From the NCBI GenBank assembly GCA_023525715.1, contig CM042017.1, positions 74,789,666 through 74,853,665 of the forward strand: 64,000 nt of DNA, read 5' to 3'. The notes below the pieces were generated by a model, which was not told the DNA's origin, did not search any database, and was given only the letters and a program-made list of their open reading frames with translations. The position numbers and the translations under genes were made by a program. The first letter of the stretch is position 1. Each line of letters opens with the position of its first letter. The stretch is from Cichorium intybus. Taxonomy: Eukaryota > Streptophyta > Magnoliopsida > Asterales > Asteraceae. Below, in pieces: positions 10,150 to 24,477 of the stretch.

Positions 10150-11865
10150 ATGGAAGGCAGAAGACAAGCTGACAGGGGTGAGGGCAGTCACACTTCCTCA
10201 AGAGGAAGTGAACCACGTGTTATTCGAAATGATGAGGATGAACCAAACCCACCACCACAACCTGTCACTATGGAGGCAATTCAGTTTCTAATCAATAACC
10301 TACGAAATGAACTGAGACAAGATGTGAACAACATAATCTACAACAGAATGGGTGAACCTAGTGCCCAATCATCACAAGAAGTCTCTAAGAAGACGACTGA
10401 GGAAGCGGTTAGTGGAGGGAACAAGAAGGAAGAAAAGGGCTGCTCTTTTAAGTCCTTTATGGCTTTCAAACCGCCCGAATACCATGGCAGTTTTGAGCCG
10501 AAAGTAACGATGCGATGGGTCCGAGAGATTGAACAGGTGATGCAAGCAAGCAAATGTGCAGAAAACGATCGAGTCAACTACGCCTCCCGGCAGTTGAAGG
10601 ATGATGCTTTGGTGTGGTGGAACACCAAATATGATAGCCTGGGAAAATATGTGGTATATGGTTGGTCATGGGCGGAGTTTATCACGTGTCTCAAAGATAA
10701 ATTCTGTCCCACGCGAGATTTGGAGAAAATGAATGAAGATTTCTTAACATTAAAGAAAGGAGATTTGACGGTGGATGAGTATATGAAGAAGTTTTGCGAC
10801 ATGTTACCTTTTGTGGGGGAGTCGTACCCCAGCGAGCGGTCCCGAATTAACCGCTATGTCCGGGGTTTGCCATGGAACTATGAGCTAGAAGTAAAGAAAG
10901 CCGAAACGCTAGATGGGGCGATCAATGCTGCCCGAACTGTGGAAGATGTGGGAAAAAGAAGGAAAGAGGAAGGACCTGGTTTTGGTGACAAAAGGAAGAC
11001 AGTTAGTAATATCAGTGGAAACATAAAGAAGAAAGGGAAGATGAGTTCAAGTCAAAGCCGACAGGGAAGTGTAAAGAAGTGCGAGAAATGTGGGAAAGAA
11101 CACGGTGGCGAGTGCCGAGCGGGATCAAATGCCTGTTTTAATTGTGGCGGATTCGGTCACAAAGCGAAAGATTGCAAAGCCAAGAAAGCCAGTGAGGTGG
11201 AATGCTTCTCATGCCATCAGATGGGGCACTATAGTTTCAACTGCCCAAATAAGGGAGGAGAAACTGTGGTGTCAACAGCTCAGAAGAAGACAGAACCCCA
11301 GAAAGTGAAGACCAGAGCTTTTCAGATCACCAGGGAAGAAGCGAAGGAGACTCACGATGTGGTCTCAGGTATACTACTAATCAACTCGACACCTGCATAT
11401 GTCTTGTTTGATTCCGGGTCTACATATTCATTTGTGTCCCATGGGTTTGGAGCTAGATTAAAAGTCCCATTAGAATTGTTAGATCTAGTTTTTGAAGTAG
11501 AAGTGGCGGATGGGAAATTTGTGGAAGTTCAACATATGTACCGAGATTGCGAACTTGACATTAACGGCAAGAAGTTCCGACTTAATCTCCTTCCCATTGG
11601 AATTAAGTCTTTTGATGTAATTATTGGAATGGATTGGCTTGGTGCAAATGATGCGAAGATAGCTTGTGGACAGAAGAGGGTGTCTGTTAAAACCCTAGGA
11701 GCTAAAGTGTACGTATACGGAGAAAGAAGAAAGCACGTGCCAAGTATCATTAATGTAGCAAAAGCTCGAAGATGTATCAGGAAAGGATGTGTATCTTTCC
11801 TGGCCTATGTGATGACTGAAGACAAAGTGAAACAGACATACAAAGACATAGAAGTGGTAAAATAA
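10150..11865 (+). CDS. Gypsy-A Gag-protease
   Basis: About 571 residues from the first in-frame ATG. Residues ~110-270 form the retrotransposon gag capsid-like domain (WVREIEQVM, LVWWN, WAEFITCLKDKFCP). Residues ~310-365 hold a partial knuckle (CEKCGKEHGGEC) and two canonical CX2CX4HX4C zinc knuckles (CFNCGGFGHKAKDC, CFSCHQMGHYSFNC) for RNA binding. A retropepsin follows with its DSGS active site near residue 421 and the hydrophobic-hydrophobic-GMDWL block. The frame ends at TAA 11863-11865, directly followed in the same frame by the RT region, so the polyprotein is split by one nonsense codon. Whether this stop is read through or is a mutation cannot be decided here. Confidence 0.93.
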   Translation: MEGRRQADRGEGSHTSSRGSEPRVIRNDEDEPNPPPQPVTMEAIQFLINNLRNELRQDVNNIIYNRMGEPSAQSSQEVSKKTTEEAVSGGNKKEEKGCSFKSFMAFKPPEYHGSFEPKVTMRWVREIEQVMQASKCAENDRVNYASRQLKDDALVWWNTKYDSLGKYVVYGWSWAEFITCLKDKFCPTRDLEKMNEDFLTLKKGDLTVDEYMKKFCDMLPFVGESYPSERSRINRYVRGLPWNYELEVKKAETLDGAINAARTVEDVGKRRKEEGPGFGDKRKTVSNISGNIKKKGKMSSSQSRQGSVKKCEKCGKEHGGECRAGSNACFNCGGFGHKAKDCKAKKASEVECFSCHQMGHYSFNCPNKGGETVVSTAQKKTEPQKVKTRAFQITREEAKETHDVVSGILLINSTPAYVLFDSGSTYSFVSHGFGARLKVPLELLDLVFEVEVADGKFVEVQHMYRDCELDINGKKFRLNLLPIGIKSFDVIIGMDWLGANDAKIACGQKRVSVKTLGAKVYVYGERRKHVPSIINVAKARRCIRKGCVSFLAYVMTEDKVKQTYKDIEVVK

Positions 11866-14697
11866 TTCCCAGAAATTTTCCCGGATGAATTACCAGGCTT
11901 GCCACCAGAAAGGCAGGTTGAATTCCGAATAGATCTTGTTCCAGGAGCTTCCCCAATAGCACGAGCACCGTACCGGCTAGCACCAACAGAGATGAGGGAA
12001 TTAATGTCCCAGTTGCAGGAGTTACTAGATAAAGGCTTCATCAGACCTAGTTCTTCTCCGTGGGGTGCTCCAGTTCTGTTTGTGAAGAAGAAGGATGGAT
12101 CAATGCGGATGTGCATTGATTATAGAGAATTGAACAAGATTACTATAAAGAACCGTTACCCGTTGCCCAGAATAGACGATTTGTTCGACCAGTTGCAAGG
12201 AGCAGATTATTTCTCAAAAATTGATTTGAGATCTGGGTATCATCAAGTCAGGGTAAAAGAAAGTGATGTAGAGAAGACGGCATTTCGTACACGATACGGG
12301 CATTACGAGTTCCTAGTAATGTCGTTCGGTCTTACGAAGGCACCAGCGATCTTTATGGACCTAATGAATCGGGTCTGTAAACCATTTCTAGACCGGTTTG
12401 TGATAGTGTTCATAGATGACATACTGATCTACTCAAAGAATAAAGAAGAGCATGCGAGCCATCTGCGGTTGGTACTTGAGACTTTGAAGCGAGAGCAGCT
12501 TTATGCAAAGTTCTCCAAGTGCGAGTTTTGGATGAGAGAGGTGCAGTTCCTTGGACACGTTGTTTCTATCCAAGGTATAAAAGTTGATCCAGCGAAAGTT
12601 GAAGCAGTGATGCAATGGGAGCCCCCTAAGACGCCAACAGAAGTCAGAAGTTTTCTCGGTCTTGCCGGGTATTACAGAAGATTTATTCAAGATTTCTCCC
12701 GTATAGCAGTGCCACTTACACGACTAACCGGGAAGGAAGAGAAATTTAGTTGGCAAGAAGAACAAGAAAGAGCTTTCGCTACCTTAAAAGAGAAGTTGTG
12801 TAACGCGCCTGTCCTTACATTGCCAGATGGGACGGAAGACATTGAAGTATACAGCGATGCCTCGCATCGGGGGCTTGGCTGTGTGTTGATGCAAAGAGGG
12901 AAAGTTATAACATACGCTTCCAGACAGTTAAAAGATCCAGAGAAAAAGTACACAACTCATGATTTAGAGCTTGCAGCGATTGTTTTTGCCTTGAAGATTT
13001 GGAGACATTACTTGTATGGTACAAAGTGCAAGATGTTCACTGATCACAAGAGTTTACAGTATGTGTTCACTCAAAAAGAGTTGAACATGAGACAGAGTAG
13101 ATGGATAGAGCTGATCAGTGATTATGATTGCGAAATTGTGTACCATCCAGGTAAAGCAAATGTAGTAGCAGATGCACTGAGTAGAAAAGTTCCTGAGAAA
13201 AGAATCAAGGCAAGATCAATGCGAATAGAACTGGTGTCCAGCATTATAGAACAGATTAAAACAGCTCAACAGAAAGTTGAAGAAAGTGGAGACTGGAAAG
13301 ATGAAAAGTTAGGAAAAGACACTCAGTTTGAAACCAATAGTCAAGGCTTGAAGACCTTCAAAAACCGCATATGGGTACCGAAGATAGGAGGATTGAGAAA
13401 GTTGATTCTAGAAGAGTCACATAAGTCAAAGTATTCCATACATCCAGGGAGTACCAAGACTTATCAAGATCTGAAAAGACAGTATTGGTGGCCTGGAATG
13501 AAGAAAATAATAGCTAAGTACATCTCCAAGTGTGTCATTTGTGCACAAGTCAAGGCGGAACATCAGGTCCCGCATGGAGATGCTCAGTCATTGCACATTC
13601 CAGCCGGAAAGTGGGAAGATGTAACCATGGACTTGATTGTCGGGTTACCAAGAACAAGAAGAGGTCATGATAGTATATGGGTCATAGTGGATCGGTTGAC
13701 TAAGAGTGCACTATTTCTAGCCATAAAAGAAACTACTCCATTGGAGCAGTTAGCCCAGTTGTATATAGATGAAGTATTTAGAAGATATGGTGCACCGTTG
13801 TCTATCGTGTCAGACAGAGACCCCAGATTTACCTCTAACTTCTGGAGAGCTCTACAAGATAAAATGGAGACAAGAATTCAACTAAGTACAGCGTATCATC
13901 CACAAACGGATGGTCAGAGTGAACGAACGATCCAGACATTGGAAGACATGCTACGGTCATGCGTAATGGATTTTGGAGGAAGTTGGGACGAACATCTACC
14001 ATTAGTGGAGTTTGCATACAACAACAGCTACCATTCTAGCATTAAGATGCCACCTTTTGAAGCATTGTATGGTAGAAAGTGTAGAACTCCTTTATGCTGG
14101 TCAGAGGCGGGTGAGACGAAGCTTACAGGGCCAGAGATTGTTAGAGTAACTAATGAGAAGATTGGAGTAATTCAAGCCAACATGAAAGCCGCACAAGATC
14201 GACAGAGGAGTTATTCAAATCTGAAGAAGAGACCATATGACTTGCAAGAAGGAGATTTGGTGATGATAAAAGTGTCGCCATGGAAAGGAGTGGTCAGATT
14301 TGGCAAGAGAGGAAAGTTGAGTCCAAGGTACATAGGACCTTTTAGAATCCTGAAGAGAGTTGGGTTACAGGCGTTCAAACTAGAATTACCACCCGAACTT
14401 AGTGGAATACATGACACCTTTCATGTATGCTACTTGAAGAAGTATTTTGGTAAAGAAGAGCTAGTAATACCGTATACGGATTTGAGAGTGGAGACTCCCA
14501 GCAAAATGATTGAAGAACCTGAAGCGATTCTAGAGATGCAGACCAAAAAGCTAAGAAACAAAGAGATTGACCTTGTTCTAGTCAAGTGGAAGCATCCCTT
14601 AGGGTCAAACTTGACTTGGGAAACATTAGAAGAAATGAAGAGAAGATACCCGAATTTCACGGATTACGAAAAGATTCCGAGGACGGAATCCGCTTAA
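11866..14697 (+). CDS. Gypsy-A RT-RNase H-integrase-chromodomain polyprotein
   Basis: The frame continues from the Gag-protease frame after one TAA and lacks its own conventional ATG at the start. It contains RT (KIDLRSGYHQ, FIDDILIYS active site), RNase H (YSDAS, HDLELAA, FTDHKSL, VADALSRK), an HHCC zinc-binding integrase N-terminus (HKSKYSIHPG ... CVICAQ), and the DDE integrase core (MDLIVGLP, SDRDPRF, then YHPQTDGQSERT). The C-terminus has a GPF/Y-like stretch (YIGPFRILKRVG) and a chromodomain-like segment (LVLVKWKHP...TWE). All catalytic residues I can check are present, so the domains look intact. Expression would depend on readthrough of the upstream stop, or the element may be mobilised in trans. 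Confidence 0.95.
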   Translation, partial: FPEIFPDELPGLPPERQVEFRIDLVPGASPIARAPYRLAPTEMRELMSQLQELLDKGFIRPSSSPWGAPVLFVKKKDGSMRMCIDYRELNKITIKNRYPLPRIDDLFDQLQGADYFSKIDLRSGYHQVRVKESDVEKTAFRTRYGHYEFLVMSFGLTKAPAIFMDLMNRVCKPFLDRFVIVFIDDILIYSKNKEEHASHLRLVLETLKREQLYAKFSKCEFWMREVQFLGHVVSIQGIKVDPAKVEAVMQWEPPKTPTEVRSFLGLAGYYRRFIQDFSRIAVPLTRLTGKEEKFSWQEEQERAFATLKEKLCNAPVLTLPDGTEDIEVYSDASHRGLGCVLMQRGKVITYASRQLKDPEKKYTTHDLELAAIVFALKIWRHYLYGTKCKMFTDHKSLQYVFTQKELNMRQSRWIELISDYDCEIVYHPGKANVVADALSRKVPEKRIKARSMRIELVSSIIEQIKTAQQKVEESGDWKDEKLGKDTQFETNSQGLKTFKNRIWVPKIGGLRKLILEESHKSKYSIHPGSTKTYQDLKRQYWWPGMKKIIAKYISKCVICAQVKAEHQVPHGDAQSLHIPAGKWEDVTMDLIVGLPRTRRGHDSIWVIVDRLTKSALFLAIKETTPLEQLAQLYIDEVFRRYGAPLSIVSDRDPRFTSNFWRALQDKMETRIQLSTAYHPQTDGQSERTIQTLEDMLRSCVMDFGGSWDEHLPLVEFAYNNSYHSSIKMPPFEALYGRKCRTPLCWSEAGETKLTGPEIVRVTNEKIGVIQANMKAAQDRQRSYSNLKKRPYDLQEGDLVMIKVSPWKGVVRFGKRGKLSPRYIGPFRILKRVGLQAFKLELPPELSGIHDTFHVCYLKKYFGKEELVIPYTDLRVETPSKMIEEPEAILEMQTKKLRNKEIDLVLVKWKHPLGSNLTWETLEEMKRRYPNFTDYEKIPRTESA

Positions 14698-14708
14698 GGA
14701 GGGGTGAC
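14698..14708 (+). other. Gypsy-A polypurine tract
   Basis: ggaggggtgac immediately precedes the 3' LTR and would serve as the plus-strand primer. Confidence 0.8.
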
Positions 14709-17193
14709 TGTAAGAACCCGCGAAAAAGTCAAAAAGGGTAAAACCGTCTTTTGTCACGTTGCACGACTATTATGTGTAATAATATGTATTTATGAAATTA
14801 TAATGTAAGAAATAAAAGGTTATATGAAATTTGGAGTTTTGACGCGTGAATAGTGAAATTTGACCAAAAAGGGCAAATTGGTCATTTGACATGAAAATGA
14901 CCAAAAATGTTAAGAAAATGTTAAGTTAGAAGTTAATGGAACTTTGGTTGTAAAGTTATGGTCTTAGGACCATCTTTGTAGAAAAGTTAGAAACCAAAGG
15001 ACCAAAATTGCAAATGTTTTTATGTGAATTATATAACTCTAAAATAGAGTTATTTCCTCTATTATGTAAGAAATAATCTTCAGAGGATTCTAGAGAGCAC
15101 GAGAGACAGCAAGAAAGAGTTAGAGAGGAATAAGAGATCAAAGGAATTGCCAAGGGAATCAAGCAAAGGATTGGAATTGGAGATTCCAAAGCTAGAGAAG
15201 GTATGAATTCCTTAGTTTTAACCTAGTTTTTTGGTATATGCTTGAATTTGGTCTTTGGATGAAACTGAAACTGCAATTGCAGTTATAAATCATGTGGGTT
15301 AAGTAGCTAATGCTTCCTATAAGTCATTAGTTAAGAACTTAACTCAAAAACATGGAAGTAGGATGCTATAATTGAGAATTTGCAAGTTTGGTCAAGAACT
15401 TCAATTCTTGTATATGATGGATTCAATCGATTTCAATAGCTTAAAACTTGTTATTAGTCAAGGGTTTTGGTCCTAGAACAAACCCCATATGAATAAGAAC
15501 TGAAACAAGGACTTAATGGGTGAAAACTGCGTGCTACAGTGCACAAATCGCGACTGATCAGGCCACTGCCCAGGCGCCAGGCGCAGTGCGCCCAGGACCA
15601 GGGCGGGGTGCGCCCAGGCGCAGTGCGCCCCTAGCCAGGCGCAGTGCGCCTTCAGACAGGGACCAAAATTGTTAAAAATTTCAAATATTCCAAACGCTAG
15701 AAACCATAGCTAGACATGTCCGATTGACCTGAAATTTTAGCCATAACCCTATAATGGTATAAGAACATGTCGGGAATGTTCAAATTCGTAATCCGACCTT
15801 GCGGAAAAATCACTGTAGCGGCAGTGGCGAAAATCACTATTCACTTCAAAACTAATTTTTGGAATTTGAGCTAGACTTGTCCAATGAACTCCAAATTTGA
15901 AACACAAGTCTAATATAGTCTAAGAATTCATGGAAAAGAGTCGGAACTGAAATACGACCCCTCAGGGGTACTGTAGCAATATACGCGTATTTCGGAGAAA
16001 ACCGTTAAACGAGTTTATTAATGATTATACATTTATTATAACCTAGGGTTATGTTATATGAGACTTTAGCATTATAAAGTTAATTATATTGAGTATTTAT
16101 ATATACTATTTGTATAGGTGGTGCTTCAAACGTTATTGAGCACGGGAAGGGAAAAGCCGTACGTGACGCTTAGTAAACCGTAATAGAATCAAGGTGAGTT
16201 TTATGAGGATTTTTATAGTACATAGTAAAATGTTATTTTCTGAAAAGTAAGATTTCCAAATGTTTATAAATACTAAAGTTTGGAAAATAGTTTTAAATGA
16301 AGCTCTATACAAGGGCTTAGTGTTTTAAGCAGATTTTTAAAGTATGTTTTGCAAAGTATTTTGAAAGAAGTTCCTTATTGGAACTAAGATGTCAAAAGCA
16401 GATTTGAAAGTATTTTTAGTAAAGAGTTATAAAATGTTTGAGTAAGAGTTGTTTACAAATTGTGTCCCATTTTGACCAATTTGAGATGAAATGAAGTAAG
16501 GACTAAAGAAAGAAAGAAGTATGAGCCAGTTGTCCGGACTAGGATCACCCACATAATCGGGGGATCAAAAGACACTACTGGGATGGTATCTCCCGTCACG
16601 AAGTAGTTGTCTAGCTTAGCATACCCTTGTGCTTGAATTTGTTCCAAGTCACAAAGGGGAGACAGAATGAGCATAACCGAGTGGGCAGATCTGTTCTGTT
16701 CCGCGAGGGGAGCTAGTTGAATGAATTAAATAACTTAATTCATAAGTTTCAGTTGGTCACAAGTAAATGAGAAAGAAAGCAGTTTTGAGAAAGAAAGTGT
16801 GTTTTTAAAAGTTTGAAAGTAAAGAAGAAAAGATATTTTGAGATTTATAATATAAATTAGTTTTGAGCATTTTACTTGTAATATTTCAAGTTTTTGAATA
16901 GAAAAGTTTTGGGTCTAAACCCATATTACTCACGAGACTTTATGTCTCACGTATTCTATGTTTTTGAAATGCTATGTACTTAGGTGAAGGGAGCGAAGGT
17001 TGCAGTTGGGACCGTTTTGTACACTGTAAGTTTAAATTATGGTTATCTGTATTGAGTCTGTAATACCCCTCGAGTTTAAGTTTGTAAAATAAAATAAAAA
17101 AATTTAAGTGGCTATTTTATAGTCACGAGTTGTAAAATATGTTTGAAAACTATATTTGTATTTTAAATATGGTTTGAGAAAAGGGGTGTTACA
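14709..17193 (+). repeat. Gypsy-A 3' LTR
   Basis: 2,485 bp, nearly identical to the 5' LTR. It is 21 bp longer because of one extra unit containing caggcgcagtgcgcc in the GC-rich palindrome array (three copies of ggcgcagtgcgcc at 15580-15592, 15617-15629 and 15638-15650, against two in the 5' LTR). The bases after the LTR, gttttggt, copy the bases after the 5' LTR before diverging. Confidence 0.95.
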
Positions 17194-20092
<2,899 letters not shown>

Positions 20093-20780
20093 TGCTTCCA
20101 CAATTAAGAAGTGTTACATCAATGGAGCTTGGTTGTAATCCAAAAGGTTACTCACATGCTGGTAATGACACCATGGTTTGGTATTGTGCTGTTCTTATTG
20201 GAAGACAAAGCACAGAACTTTATAAAATTGGTGAAGTTAGCTCCATTTTTATTCATTTTTTTATAAAATACTTTTTAACTTTAGCTAACACCATAAATTA
20301 TCAAAGACCATGTGTAAGGTCCAAGAGATACTAGATGTTGACCAAGTTGACTAACAACAAACTGCCTCGTCAGCATTGAAGGAAAAGAGACTCACATTTG
20401 CTTGGGTGGATGGTGAAGCACAAAAGGTAATTACCAATCATTAATTCATTATTCATTATACAGAAATCTTTTATTTTTCTGTTCTCGAATTTTTTGAATT
20501 AATACTTGTTTTTTGTTTTTTACAGAGGTTTTGTTTGTTTTATGTAAATGGGGAGGATAGCCACGATACATGGGGACCAAGGCGGGACATTACAGACATC
20601 CCACGGTTATTTCTTGTACACTACAAAAGAAATGATACAGAAGCTAATAAAAACATTGACAAAAATTCAATGAATATGTTTGCCACAATTGCTTCAAGGG
20701 ATGTGGACCCCACTTCCCACTTAGTCTCACTTTACAAAGGTTTAGATGAAACCTCACAGGCTCGAACATATTTTTTATAA
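20093..20780 (+). pseudogene. Broken gene fragment, resembling C-terminal part of a plant DnaJ/Hsp40 protein
   Basis: Three exon-like segments are read on the plus strand: ~20093-20230 (LPQLRSVTSMELGC ... MVWYCAVLIGRQ), ~20310-20426 (ALKEKRLTFAWVDGEAQK) and 20526-20780 (RFCLFYVNGEDSHDTWGPRR ... RDVDPTSHLVSLYKG). Acceptors (ttttcag, ttttacag) and the donor aaag/gtaatt at 20426 are good. The blend of motifs reminds me of the thioredoxin-like C-terminal region of plant J-domain proteins, but that is recall, not a search. There is an in-frame TAA at 20352-20354 in the middle exon, no J domain upstream, and the last exon runs into a stop soon after the conserved part. It is best regarded as a pseudogene or transposon-captured fragment. 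Confidence 0.5.
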
Positions 20781-22740
20781 ATTATTTTTCAAGCTTTTTA
20801 TATTTTGTGACAAACATTATATAATTTTGTGACAGATAATTAAATGATCCGAGGTTTGGTCCAATGTTGTAGTTACGTGCGTTGATGTCATTTGGTTTCA
20901 TTTATTTGAGGAGAAATCTGTCAATTAAGTCAAGTGCAAGTCAACCGAAAACCGAGGTAAACTCTAGCTCACTTCTCTTGGTTTTATATTAATAGCAATG
21001 TACTTTCTTTGATTTGTTTATTTTAGCATCCTTTTGTTTCTTCCTATTATATAATCGTACTTTGAAAAATCTTTTGAATTATAGTGACGTCATCAAAAAA
21101 CAAAACAATTTTCAATGTTGTAATTAGATAGATTTTTGAAAGTTTAATGTCTTAATAAGAAAAAAATTGAAAAAAGTACAGTGCCTTAAATAGGGAAAAG
21201 TAAATAAAAGTAGGTTGCATTTAGCTCTTTTTTGTGACCGTTGTATGTGTTAGACAGGGTGATGGGCGGCCAAAAATGAGAAGGCGGCGACCAAATTAGC
21301 CACAAAAACCAGGATCTACCGCCTTCCATTACCGACATGCAACCACCAAATGCTTTCCAGATTCCATTTACATATTCTGTTTCTGATTAAATTCTGCACT
21401 TTAAACAAATAGAAGCTGCTTACTTACATAAACAAAGAAAAAAAACTGTATTCATTAATCAAAGAGGTCAGGATATACTAGAAGATGTGACTTTATGTTC
21501 ATAATATATGTTCATCCTAATCTTGAATCATTTTGCTTAATTTCTAATTTAGTCTCGGTTCTTCGAACCTTGTTAAAAGTTTGGATTAATGTCGGTCTTG
21601 TTTATTTATAAGATGAAGCACATTTTTCTATCAGACTGTTGACCATTTTCTCTATCTTGAAATATGGTGTTTTTGTTTGTAGTATTGTATGTTAATTTTG
21701 TGTCATTACTTGTATCTGTTCAGCTTCAGAACCGGAAATTTAAAATAGAAGGTCAATAACTTAATTTCTAATTAAGTTATATTTTGAATGAAAAGAAACA
21801 AAGAAATAATGTACTTTTAATTCATTCGACCTTTATCAAAGTTGATTAACAGTTCATAAATTTAAAACAAATTGTGTACACAATATATTTTGGGACTTAG
21901 TGATAGAAGTATTTGTAATCCTAAAATAGTGAGTGAATGTGTGGGGGTTTGTTTTTGCTAACCCATTTTACATCAACAACACTCTCTTACACATGTCTAA
22001 AGAATCTAAATATTCTTATTGTATTTTCCAGCTGATCAGTAGATTTTGGTTCAACAAGCAAGAAACAAAGTTGTTGAATTTTGTTTCAAATATGGACACA
22101 ATGTACTGGCTGGATGGTAAAATTTCACTCTTCAAATTTTGTTAATTTCATAACTATTAGACATGCAATTTGGTTAATTTCATAATTATTAGACATGCCC
22201 TTTTATCTCCTTCTGAACCACCTCCTATTTATTTTTTATTTATATTTGTAGGATTGCAGACACATCACAAAAATACACTCAACATGATTGTAACATAGTT
22301 AAAATTTTAACAAAAAATATCTAACAAATAAACAATTCGTTTTAGCGAAACAACGAACCGAACTGCGTGGCTATGTCTGATGCAACATACTTTCAAGTTT
22401 AAAAGCAACACACTTTAAATTTTAATCCAAAACAACAAGGACAAAGAAAGAAACTACCGAAATACCTATTTAATGCTTGCAAAAAGGAAACTAATAGCCA
22501 ATCAGAACCAAACGTCAAAAAAAAAAAAATCGCCGCCTGCTATGGTATCATTGCATGTCATTTTGAATAAGACATGTTTCAAAAAGAAAGTATTTGCCGC
22601 AAAGAAACTATTACCTGAAGGAAATTATCCACTTGCCAAATAAAATTACCCGAAAACTAAATAACTCATACCCAAAAGAAACCAATCGTAAAAAAAAAAA
22701 ACTAATCGCGGAACCTTGCTCCTCCTCCCCCCTCCCCCTC
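20781..22740. other. AT-rich stretch without recognisable gene
   Basis: Contains short phrases such as 'gtactttgaaaaatct' and 'aatgtcttaataag' that recur elsewhere in the window (about 2200, 43600, 46770), suggesting old dispersed repeats. No supported gene. Confidence 0.5.
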
Positions 22741-22744
22741 TCAT

Positions 22745-22910
<166 letters not shown>

Positions 22911-23995
22911 GTGGGTTAAAGATATAATCAAATTAAGCAGAGAAACTAATAACTATTTTGTTACACATTATTCTTCAAAAAAGAAAAGTAGAACACCTAA
23001 CCTTTTCTAATATTGCGTCTAAGAGAATTGCTAAAAAAATTTCAAAAAAAAACTAAAATTTTTGTGCATGTGCACATGTGATTTTCATGTGCATATAATT
23101 TTTTTAAAAAAACACAACGAATATGCATATTTACTAACAAGTAAGAGAATTTGAAAAAAAAACAACAAAAAATGTGCATGTGCACAATATGCATATGAAC
23201 ATGCGCATATTCATTTGCATAAACAAATTGAGCTTTTTTGAAAAAAATTTGATTCCCTAATACGTTTGGAAGATTAATTATGGTGTTTTTTTAAATAATG
23301 TGTAGATAAAAAGTTCTTATTTTAAAGGTAATTCTTATAATTCGAGTTCTCGTTTGAATGTGACACCTTGGTTAATATAAAAGTAAATATAGTTCACATA
23401 GGTAGATTAGGTTGTTAAGGTTTGGAAAATAAGATGGAGGAAAAAGATGACTTGAGAACACACGAATAGTTACTTTGAAGGTTCATGTGTATTTATACTA
23501 AACTAGAAAAGATGAATGTAAATAAGCTAAAACAAATTACCAGTCGTGAGACAAGAGTCGTACTACATGCTTAGTTCTACGCCAACGTGACCAAATGGAA
23601 CACTTTCCATATGAAACCATGTTCGTTCCTACACAGTTTTATAGTTTATCCAATTATATTATCCCTAAATGTAAGCTATATCTATTGTCATTTATTTAAA
23701 AAATAATTGACATCGTGATGTTAGATATATCTATATTTGAAACACCATCGCTTAAGGGTTTTCATAAAAACTCATTTTAAAACTCATAGTTTATCATAAT
23801 TACTTATAAATCATCCATTGTGAAACTTTAAATCTTAACCTCTTCAAAATGAGTCAATTTACGTCCAATTACCGTTTTAAAACACATTAAATTTTGTTAA
23901 GAATTTGTTTTAGAGTTTAAATTGCGGAAAAATCATTTGGTCCCACTTTAAATATAACATTTTGGTTTGTAAAAGAGCGAGGTTGTTATAATTCA
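22911..23995. other. Gene-less AT-rich stretch
   Basis: Contains repeated short palindromic phrases of the type gtgcatgtgcac/atgtgcatat around 23060-23220, then AT-rich DNA. No gene is seen. Confidence 0.5.
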
Positions 23996-24435
23996 CATAC
24001 TGTAACACCCCAATCTCACACAAAATTTTTTTTTCTCAAGACTTTAAAATACAAAATATTTAGTTATACACACGGGGTATTACTCTTCTGTATCATTACC
24101 ACAATTCAAGCAGCACATACTTTGCACAACGAAAGCTACCGTCCCACACTCGACTCTTCTAATTCCTTGTTTGATTACCTGAGTACATAGCATTTTAAAA
24201 AAAAAACATACGTAAGACATACGTCTCGTGAGTAATACGGGTTTTAGACCCAAAATAATTTCTCATATCTTAAACATTCCAAATTTTCATATTATTTAAT
24301 TTCCTATGAGCGCACCCATAGGTATTCCTTTTCATTTGTGAGCACATTCCTATGAGCGCACCCGTAGGTTTTATACGAGACGCACCCGTATAACTTCTTC
24401 CTCAATAGCATGAAACGGATTCATCTACCAAGGTA

Positions 24436-24477
24436 AGACAACTACTTCGCGACGGGAGGTACCATCCCAGTAGTGTC
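24436..24477 (-). promoter_or_regulatory. 42-bp conserved LTR module, second family
   Basis: Exact reverse complement of the module at 9309-9350, inside the Gypsy-B LTR, in the same position relative to the conserved hairpin block. Confidence 0.6.

Larger units (their letters stand above)
7468..17193 (+). mobile_element. Gypsy-A: near-complete Ty3/gypsy chromovirus LTR retrotransposon
   Basis: A 9.7-kb element with 2.46/2.49-kb LTRs (tgtaag...gttaca), an initiator-methionine-tRNA type PBS, gag with zinc knuckles, an aspartic protease, RT, RNase H, integrase and a C-terminal chromodomain-like segment, then a polypurine tract. The order RT-RH-IN makes it Ty3/gypsy, and the C-terminal chromodomain makes it a chromovirus, probably Tekay/Del-like. 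The LTRs differ by only about 15 substitutions by eye plus one 21-bp unit, so insertion was recent. A single in-frame TAA splits the polyprotein. I find no exact target duplication (left flank tagta, right flank gtttt). Confidence 0.95.
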
